Source of the DNA: Acidobacteriota bacterium
Lineage (GTDB): Bacteria; Acidobacteriota; Terriglobia; Bryobacterales; Bryobacteraceae
Length of the DNA stretch: 54,913 nucleotides
Direction of reading: 5' to 3'
NCBI GenBank assembly: GCA_018268935.1
Contig: JAFDVS010000085.1
Location: forward strand, 1 to 54,913
Position 1 is the stretch's first letter. Every line of letters begins with the position of its first letter. Made by a program: the position numbers and the translations under genes. The notes under the pieces were generated by a model. It had not been told where the DNA came from, ran no database searches, and was given only the letters and a program-made list of their open reading frames with translations. Below, piece by piece: positions 49,071 through 54,913 of the stretch.

Positions 49071-50210
49071 ATGAGCCGTCCATTACGCATCGGGATAAAC
49101 GCGCTTTATCTGATTCCTGGCGGCGTAGGTGGGACGGAGATTTATCTGCGCAGTCTGATTCGGGCCATGGCGGCGGTGGATACGGTGAACGAGTATTTCG
49201 TTTTCACCAATCTGGAGACGGAAGGGGACCTGGCGCCGCAACAAAGCAATTTTCACCATGTGCCGCAGCAGGTTCACGCTGCGGTGCGTCCGGCGCGGCT
49301 GAGTTGGGAACAATTCGTGCTGCCTGTGCGAACCAGGCGGCTACGGCTGGACGTGCTGTTCAATCCGGGATTCACATCGCCGCTATTCGGATCATGCCCC
49401 AATGTGACGGTGTTTCACGATTTACAGCACAAGCGGCATCCGGAGTATTTTCGCTGGTTCGATCTGCCTTTCTGGCAATTGTTTCTGTATTGGTCGGCGC
49501 GCGTATCGACACGATTGATCGCGGTGTCGGAAGCGACACGGCTCGACCTGCTGCGTTACTATCCGGTGCCGGACGCGAAGATCCGAGTGGTGCCGCATGG
49601 CGTGGACGAAGCTTTCTTCGAAGTGGGGCAGGGGCGTAAAGCGGAGGATCTACGGCATTTCATACTATGCGTGTCGACGCTGCATCCTCACAAGAATCTG
49701 GACCGGCTGGTGCGGGCATTCCGGCGGCTGCACGCACGGCATCCACGATTCCGGTTGATCATCGCGGGGATGCACGGGTTTCAAACGAATCAGATTGAAC
49801 AGACGATTATCGCCTGCGGGATGGGGGCGCATGTTCACATCACCGGGTGGATCCCACGGGAAGAGCTGCTGGATTTGTACGGGAAAGCCTGGGCGTTTGT
49901 GTATCCGTCCACATTTGAGGGGTTCGGGATGCCGGTGCTGGAAGCGCTGGCGTCGGGAATTCCGTGCGCGGTGAGTTCGATTGAGCCGATCAAGGGAATC
50001 GCGGGGAATGCCGCGCTGCAATTCGATCCACTCGATGAGGAGCAGATTGCCGCCGCTCTGGAGCGGATCGTGTCGGATCAGGAGATGCGGGAGCGGCTGC
50101 GCCTGGCGGGACCGCAGCGGGCGGCCGATTTCAGTTGGCGGACCGCGGCGCAACAGACGCTGCGGGTGATTGAGGCGGCGGCAAAGCCGGCTACTGGCCG
50201 GACTGAGTAA
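49071..50210 (+). CDS. Glycosyltransferase family 4
   Basis: 379 residues from ATG 49071, directly after the preceding stop. N-terminal half: G-V-G-G-T-E-I-Y-L-R, the acceptor-side glycine loop; V-F-H-D-L-Q-H and S-E-A-T-R-L-D; V-P-H-G-V-D. C-terminal half: L-H-P-H-K-N-L, and F-E-G-F-G-M-P-V-L-E-A-L-A-S-G with the E-x7-E motif that binds the nucleotide sugar. It is a retaining GT-B enzyme of the type that extends lipopolysaccharide or exopolysaccharide chains. Its stop overlaps the convergent SBBP gene by 20 bases, so it ends the cluster. Confidence 0.93.
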   Translation: MSRPLRIGINALYLIPGGVGGTEIYLRSLIRAMAAVDTVNEYFVFTNLETEGDLAPQQSNFHHVPQQVHAAVRPARLSWEQFVLPVRTRRLRLDVLFNPGFTSPLFGSCPNVTVFHDLQHKRHPEYFRWFDLPFWQLFLYWSARVSTRLIAVSEATRLDLLRYYPVPDAKIRVVPHGVDEAFFEVGQGRKAEDLRHFILCVSTLHPHKNLDRLVRAFRRLHARHPRFRLIIAGMHGFQTNQIEQTIIACGMGAHVHITGWIPREELLDLYGKAWAFVYPSTFEGFGMPVLEALASGIPCAVSSIEPIKGIAGNAALQFDPLDEEQIAAALERIVSDQEMRERLRLAGPQRAADFSWRTAAQQTLRVIEAAAKPATGRTE

Positions 50211-53019
50211 CGGTGAAGGTAGTGCCGGCGATCACCATCACACCGACGCGTGTTTGCCCGGTATCGTTGGGCGCGACGGTGTAGCCGACGACTCCATCGG
50301 CACTGCCCGCGGGCCCGGCGGTGAGGGTGATCCAGGAATTGGGATTGGAGACAATCCATTCGCATCCGGTGCTGGCCAGAACCAGCACGGAACTGCTGCC
50401 TCCAGCGCGGGGAAAGGTTTCTGAAGAGGAACTGACGAAGTAGGTGCAGGAGAGCGATCCGGCGCCGCCGACCTGATTGACCGCGTAGGTCTGTCCGTTG
50501 AGGTCGATGGTGCCGTAGCGAGCCGCGCCCGTGGTGTTCTCCAGCACAAAGTAGTTGACGGTTCCGTTTCCGTTGCCACTGGATGTGAGGATGCTGACCC
50601 AGGAATTCTGTGTGGTGGCGGTCCACGGACAGGTGGCGAATACGGTGAAGGAGTAGAGGCCGATGTTCGCGGGGTGCCAGGATCCGGTGGAAGCAGGTGT
50701 AGCGCAGATACCGGTGACTTGTTGGATGGTGTAGGTTTGCCCGGAGACCGCGATGTGGCCCACACGCAACGGGCCCGTGTTGGCCGCCACCGTGTAGTTG
50801 ATCTGGCCGTTACCGGAGCCGCCACCGGAATTGATGGTGACCCAATTGACATCGGTGGATGCGCTCCAGGCACAGCCCGTGGAGGAGAACACCGAGAGGT
50901 TGTAGCTACCGGCGGTTTTGGGGAAGAAGGAACCGGTGGAACCCAGTGTGACGGCACAGGGTGCGAGACGGGCGAGGAAGCCCTCCTGCGCGCCGCCGCC
51001 GCGGGTAGTCTGCAAGGCGCCGGTGGTGACAGGCAAGTCTGTGGAATTGGTGAAGCCAACGATCACCGGGCCATTGGTGGGCGCGACGGCGAGGGCAAGA
51101 GCCACGTCACCGGCACCACCACCGAGGTAGCTGGAGAAGATCAGGGATGCGCCGTTGGCGCTGAGTTGAGCGATGAAAGCATCGCCGTTACCGCCGGGTG
51201 TCGTCTGGATGCCGCCCACCATGGGGAATGCTGAGCCTGCCAAGCCCGCCACATACACAGTGCCCGCGGTATCCAAGGCAATGCCAAAGCCAGCGTCGCA
51301 TTGATAAAGGCGGAAGGGATCGGTAACGGAACATGTACCGGATCCGCCGAGGAAAGTGGAGAAGACGGCGGAGGACCCGTCGGCACTGAGCCGGGTGACA
51401 AAAGCATCGGCGGCGCCACCGTGCGAGGTGCGGTATGCGCCTGTTGTGGTAGGAAAACTGGAGGAGTACGTTTGGCCGGTGACGTAGGCTTCACCGAACG
51501 CGGAGACAGCGATGGCGTAGGCGCGGTCGATATTGGCTCCGCCGAGGAACGTGCTGTAGACAAGAGTGGTGCCTGTAGCGTTCAATTTGGCCACGAATGC
51601 GTCGGTGGAGCCGGCGAACGAGGTGCGGAAGGAGCCGGTGGTGACGGGGAAGTTGGAGGAACTGGTGAAGCCACTGACATAGGCGTTTCCATTGGTGTCG
51701 ATCTGGATACCCGTGATCTGGTCTTCGGCGCTACCACCGAGGAACGTAGAGTAGAGCGCAACGGCGCCGGTCGGATTGAGTTTGACTACAAATGCATCGG
51801 TGGCGCCGCCATAGGTTTGCTGGGCCGCCCCCATCGTGGTGGTGAAGGTAGCCGTGTAGGTATTGCCGGCCACATAGGCATTGCCAGACGCGTCGACGGC
51901 GATGGCCTGGCCGGCGCCAGCGCCATCGAGATAAGTGGAATAGGCAAGAGATCCGCCACTGGCGGAAAGACAGGCAACGAAAATCGCGGGGGCATTGGCG
52001 GGTGAGGGGCGAAACGCGCCCGCGGTGGTGGGAAAGCGTCCTACGGTGGAACCGGTGATGAAGGCTTCGCCGGCGGAGTCGACAGCGATGGCACGGCCAT
52101 AGTCGGCGAATGTGCCGCCGAGGTAGGTGGAATAGAGGATAGCCGTGGCGGTGGGGTTCAGCTTCATGACGAAGGCATCGGAATCGCCGGGGGTGAGTGT
52201 GCCCTTGTAAGGACCGCCTGCGGTGAGGAGGTTGGTTGATGCCGTGTAGCCGGTGATATAGATGTTCTCACTGGAATCGAGGGTGACGGCAGCGATGATG
52301 TCCGCATCGTTGCCGCCGATGTAGGTTGTGATCAGTGTGGGGTCGATGACCAGAGGAAGGCTGGGATCGTAGTCGCCGACGCGGAATCCGAACGAGGCGT
52401 CGCGATCGACGGCGAAGGAGCATTCGACGGGGCGCTGGCCTTGCAGGGTGGGCTGATAGGCGATGGGCTTGCCGAGCCGGAGTTCACTGCGTCCGGTGTG
52501 CAGCGACAGGCTGCCGTCGCGATTGCGGCGGAGCTTGCGGGCGCCACGAACCTCGAACTTCACCTGGGCGAGATTGGCGCGCGGGCTGAGGACGACATCG
52601 AACTCGAGTTCACTGTTGGTGCCATAGAAGAAGACATCGATGCCGGGGAATGCGCTTTCGTAGCGGACACGGGAGTAGTGGGGAATGCCGCGCACCCAGT
52701 GCGAGGCTTCTTCTCCGCGAAGGTAATGGCTGACGCCTTCGAGCAGGCCCATGCCTTCGAGGCGCGGCCGGCTGGTGCTTTGGCGCGGTGCGATTTCGAT
52801 GGAATCGCCCAAAGCCGGCATTGCCACAACGACGGCGTCTTCGCGGAGGTAAAGCGAGGTGCGCGGGCCTCTGGAGAGGAAGCGCACTTCGGGTGCGGCC
52901 TGGCCACGATTGGGCTCAAAGACGGCTGGGATCGATCCCAAAGAAACGGTTTTGGTTTTTGCTTCGCTTGCCGGCGCCAGCAGAGAGAGAGTAAGAAGAA
53001 CAATGATTCCGCGAGCCAC
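50191..53019 (-). CDS. Secreted SBBP-repeat protein with three BACON-like domains
   Basis: 942 residues from GTG 53019, chosen because AAAGGAG lies 8 bases upstream and it begins the signal peptide (I-I-V-L-L-T-L-S-L-L-A-P-A-S-E-A). Residues about 25-225 are the N-terminal domain common in this family (F-E-P-N-R-G-Q). About seven SBBP repeats follow, each with D-A-F-V-x-K-L-N, Y-S-T-F-L-G-G and G-N-A-Y-V-x-G. Residues about 690-940 carry three BACON-like domains (C-A-W/P-W-T, W-V-T/S-I, G-x-G-x-V-N-Y). It likely binds carbohydrate or forms a surface fibre. Divergent from the BNR-like protein gene across 145 bases. Confidence 0.88.
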   Translation of the reverse strand: MARGIIVLLTLSLLAPASEAKTKTVSLGSIPAVFEPNRGQAAPEVRFLSRGPRTSLYLREDAVVVAMPALGDSIEIAPRQSTSRPRLEGMGLLEGVSHYLRGEEASHWVRGIPHYSRVRYESAFPGIDVFFYGTNSELEFDVVLSPRANLAQVKFEVRGARKLRRNRDGSLSLHTGRSELRLGKPIAYQPTLQGQRPVECSFAVDRDASFGFRVGDYDPSLPLVIDPTLITTYIGGNDADIIAAVTLDSSENIYITGYTASTNLLTAGGPYKGTLTPGDSDAFVMKLNPTATAILYSTYLGGTFADYGRAIAVDSAGEAFITGSTVGRFPTTAGAFRPSPANAPAIFVACLSASGGSLAYSTYLDGAGAGQAIAVDASGNAYVAGNTYTATFTTTMGAAQQTYGGATDAFVVKLNPTGAVALYSTFLGGSAEDQITGIQIDTNGNAYVSGFTSSSNFPVTTGSFRTSFAGSTDAFVAKLNATGTTLVYSTFLGGANIDRAYAIAVSAFGEAYVTGQTYSSSFPTTTGAYRTSHGGAADAFVTRLSADGSSAVFSTFLGGSGTCSVTDPFRLYQCDAGFGIALDTAGTVYVAGLAGSAFPMVGGIQTTPGGNGDAFIAQLSANGASLIFSSYLGGGAGDVALALAVAPTNGPVIVGFTNSTDLPVTTGALQTTRGGGAQEGFLARLAPCAVTLGSTGSFFPKTAGSYNLSVFSSTGCAWSASTDVNWVTINSGGGSGNGQINYTVAANTGPLRVGHIAVSGQTYTIQQVTGICATPASTGSWHPANIGLYSFTVFATCPWTATTQNSWVSILTSSGNGNGTVNYFVLENTTGAARYGTIDLNGQTYAVNQVGGAGSLSCTYFVSSSSETFPRAGGSSSVLVLASTGCEWIVSNPNSWITLTAGPAGSADGVVGYTVAPNDTGQTRVGVMVIAGTTFTVTQSGQ

Positions 53020-53149
53020 TTGCGATACTCCTTTGTCCAAGAAGGTAGTGGGTGGCGCGGCCTCTTTTTATCAGCCGGATGCAGAGAGGTTGAGAGAAAA
53101 GGTGCGGCGTGGGCACTCTCTATACGAGCCTTCCTGTAGTTGGTCAGGC

Positions 53150-53155
53150 TATACT
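53150..53155 (+). promoter_or_regulatory. Possible -10 element of the 53165 gene
   Basis: TATACT ends 9 bases before ATG 53165. Transcription would start near the start codon, giving a very short or absent leader. No good -35. Confidence 0.35.
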
Positions 53156-53164
53156 GCCGGGCAG

Positions 53165-54286
53165 ATGATACTGCTGATTCTGTGGATGGTGTTGCGCCTA
53201 GGCGCGCTGGTGGCGGCGGAGCCCGTGTTGCAGACGGGCGTGGCCGATGCGACGAAGGACAAGCCGCAATCGAAGCTGTGGTTCGCGCAGGGGACGTGGT
53301 GGGGGTGGTTGCCGACGACGGATGGCAGTGCGGTATGGAAGCGGACGGCGCAGGGTTGGCGGCGGCAGAACGCGTTGGACGGGGCTCTACGTGGATTGCC
53401 GGGCCAGGCGGATGTGTGGGCGGATGCGAAGGAAGCAGCGGCGGTGTTGGTGGAGAAACAGCGGCTGGGGTTTGTGCGGTTGCGCTTCGCCGGCGGGTCG
53501 TATGTGGTGGTGGGGAAGCCTGTGGTGTTCACGCTTTCCGCGGAGCACAAGACAGAGACGGCAACACTGGTGCGCGATGATCAGAGGCGCTGGTGGATTG
53601 CTTACGATCATGGGCGGCGGATGTTTGTGCGCGCTTCGTCGGATGAGAGCGGGGAAAGGTGGCTGGAACCGATTGAGGTGAGCACGCAGAAGACGGATAC
53701 GGACGATATTTGCTCCATCGCGGCGTTGCCGGGCGGAGTGGGGGTGATCTGGTCAGACCAGGCGAGTGACACGGTGTGGTTCCGGTTTCATTCTTCGCGG
53801 CAGGGGGTGACGAAGTGGAATCCGGTGGAAGTGGTGGCACAGGGCAATCGCACCGCGGACGATCATTTTCATAGCGCGCTGGCGGCGGATGGGACGTTGT
53901 TTGTGGCGACGAAGAATTCGTTGGACACGATGGGGCAGCCGCAACTGGTGTTGCGCGTGCGCGATGCCACGGGGAAATGGAGCAACTATCCTTATGCTTT
54001 GCGCACCACGGGCGGGGAACCAAGCCGGCCGATTGCTTTGGTGGGCGGCGGCAGGTTGCATCTGCTGCATTCGGTGTATCGAAGGAAGGGATTGGGGAGT
54101 GTGGTGGTGGGGTTCAGCACCGCGGTGAAGCCTCTCGTGTTGGATGGCGGGGCGGAGGTTTTGATCGAAGGAGCGTCAGGCGTGAACAACGTCACGGGGT
54201 CGAAGGCGGCATTGCCGGAGGGCGCGGAGTGGGTGGTGCTGGCTTCCGATGGGAAGGGTGGTGTGTATGAAGGGGTGGTGCGATAG
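53165..54286 (+). CDS. Exported BNR/sialidase-like propeller protein
   Basis: 373 residues from ATG 53165, which begins a signal peptide (I-L-L-I-L-W-M-V-L-R-L-G-A-L-V-A-A). The frame runs upstream into the SBBP gene but no better start exists. The mature part has W-W-I-A-Y-D-H-G-R-R, W-L-E-P-I-E-V, D-D-H-F-H-S-A-L-A-A-D-G-T-L and R-L-H-L-L-H-S-V-Y, with aromatic strands reminiscent of BNR/Asp-box propellers of sialidase-like proteins. No catalytic set is clear, so it may be a binding protein. It converges on the ceramidase-like gene with 1 base between stops. Confidence 0.7.
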   Translation: MILLILWMVLRLGALVAAEPVLQTGVADATKDKPQSKLWFAQGTWWGWLPTTDGSAVWKRTAQGWRRQNALDGALRGLPGQADVWADAKEAAAVLVEKQRLGFVRLRFAGGSYVVVGKPVVFTLSAEHKTETATLVRDDQRRWWIAYDHGRRMFVRASSDESGERWLEPIEVSTQKTDTDDICSIAALPGGVGVIWSDQASDTVWFRFHSSRQGVTKWNPVEVVAQGNRTADDHFHSALAADGTLFVATKNSLDTMGQPQLVLRVRDATGKWSNYPYALRTTGGEPSRPIALVGGGRLHLLHSVYRRKGLGSVVVGFSTAVKPLVLDGGAEVLIEGASGVNNVTGSKAALPEGAEWVVLASDGKGGVYEGVVR

Positions 54287-54287
54287 C

Positions 54288-54913
54288 TTACCGGCGGCCG
54301 GCGGCGCGCGCCATCTCTTCGATGGCCTTCAGGACTGTGCGTTCCACTTCCGGTGTGAACAGGCCGTAGTCAGCGTAGAGGCCTCGGGTTTCGTAGCCGC
54401 CTTCTTTGAGAACGCGGGCTGGAGGCAGATAGCCGAAGACATCGTTGTTGTAGCCGCTAACCCAGAGTTGGAGCGGACCGAGGAGGCGCTCGGCCTGGAT
54501 GGCGTAGTCGACGAGGGTTTCGCCGCTGAAGGCAACCAGTGTCAGATCCTGGCCGAATTGCCAGAGGGCGAAGGGGGCTTTGTAGGTAGTGAGCAGGACG
54601 CCACCTTTATTCAGGCGCTCCAGCGCGCCGTCGGTGAAGAACTGGCGGTAGGAAGGGGCGTCTTTCGCCATCTGCTCGATTTGGGATTTGGAGAGACGTT
54701 CGAGCGGGAGGTCGACGTCGCGGAACTCGGCGCGGAGCGGGCCTCGGACGGGGGCGAGCTTGGTGTCGAGCACACGGGTGACTTCGTCGGCGAGTTCGCT
54801 GGCGTGGCGGCGGGCGAGATCGAAGGTGCCGCGGGGATAGGGATTGGCATCGCCGGCGCATCCGGTGAGGAACATGGCTTGTATGCCGGGGCGGCGCGAT
54901 TCGAGATAGAGTT
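54288..54913 (-). CDS. Neutral/alkaline ceramidase-like protein, C-terminal part (5' end outside window)
   Basis: The frame is open to base 54913, so the gene starts outside the window; about 208 residues are visible. The segment L-E-S-R-R-P-G-I-Q-A-M-F-L-T-G-C-A-G-D-A-N-P-Y-P (broken here at 20) shows the F-x-x-G-C-A-G-D-x-N-P motif of bacterial proteins annotated as neutral/alkaline non-lysosomal ceramidases. The catalytic Ser/His region would be upstream. The later Y-N-N-D-V-F-G-Y and E-x-G-G-Y-E-T fit the C-terminal half. If it is a ceramidase it cleaves N-acyl sphingoid bases; in bacteria the substrate is often unproven. Confidence 0.6.
   Translation of the reverse strand, partial: LYLESRRPGIQAMFLTGCAGDANPYPRGTFDLARRHASELADEVTRVLDTKLAPVRGPLRAEFRDVDLPLERLSKSQIEQMAKDAPSYRQFFTDGALERLNKGGVLLTTYKAPFALWQFGQDLTLVAFSGETLVDYAIQAERLLGPLQLWVSGYNNDVFGYLPPARVLKEGGYETRGLYADYGLFTPEVERTVLKAIEEMARAAGRR

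Overview
The window looks like a stretch of an Acidobacteriota chromosome, most likely a Bryobacterales/Solibacter-type soil bacterium. This is inferred from the gene families. They include a PadR regulator coupled to an ABC-permease of the ADOP type, an Oar-like outer-membrane protein with an N-terminal carboxypeptidase-regulatory domain, and an ECF sigma factor resembling the TIGR02999 group. There are also two Hanks-type Ser/Thr kinases, PEP-CTERM proteins, a CRTAC1 (FG-GAP plus ASPIC/UnbV) protein and an SBBP-repeat protein. The sequence is GC-rich, so long antisense shadow ORFs are common. I saw no rRNA, tRNA, CRISPR array, phage genes or intact insertion sequence.

Layout. 1-1749 (+): the 3' end of a probable Gfo/Idh/MocA oxidoreductase, then a tightly packed trio: a small exported nuclease-toxin-like protein, a probable immunity-type partner and a GNAT acetyltransferase. 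1733-8419 (-): NDH-2, an M50 site-2-type protease with CBS domains, a multi-TM Ser/Thr kinase, a LysR regulator and a uridine-kinase-like protein. 8485-15008 (+): a large secreted protein with choice-of-anchor-D repeats and a degenerate vWA domain, overlapping a Ser/Thr kinase with PD40 repeats. 14967-19154 (-): a PEP-CTERM protein and a giant RCC1/Ig-like surface protein, divergent from the ECF sigma gene (19264). 20009-27514 (+): a Tat-exported TIM-barrel protein, a polysaccharide deacetylase, PadR-ADOP and a PD40 plus CehA/McbA-like metallohydrolase. 27489-30247: a lipoprotein aldose epimerase, a decayed HigA-like antitoxin with palindromes, an SMP-30-like protein and a small HhH/TfoX-C-like protein. 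30303-34629 (+): a housekeeping run rimO, yacG (54 codons), pgpA, an NHL-repeat protein and cinA. 34784-35355 (+): a DUF433/DUF5615 toxin-antitoxin pair. 35533-37375 (+): a CsgG-like protein, a PEP-CTERM protein and a lipoprotein. 37385-45213: an Oar-like porin (-), a CRTAC1 protein and TPR protein (+), then a conserved secreted protein and an alpha/beta hydrolase (-). 45245-50210 (+): a glycosyltransferase cluster. 50191-54913: an SBBP/BACON secreted protein (-), a BNR/propeller-like protein (+) and the cut end of a ceramidase-like protein (-).

The most interesting system is the cluster at 45245-50210. A dolichyl-phosphate-mannose-synthase-like GT2, a DUF2304 membrane protein and a large membrane protein with C-terminal TPRs overlap or abut one another. 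The membrane protein has motifs of the eukaryotic TMTC (GT105) O-mannosyltransferases. Together with a flanking GT2 and GT4 they form a plausible lipid-linked-sugar glycosylation pathway. Second is the exported toxin-like/immunity-like/GNAT trio near the left edge.
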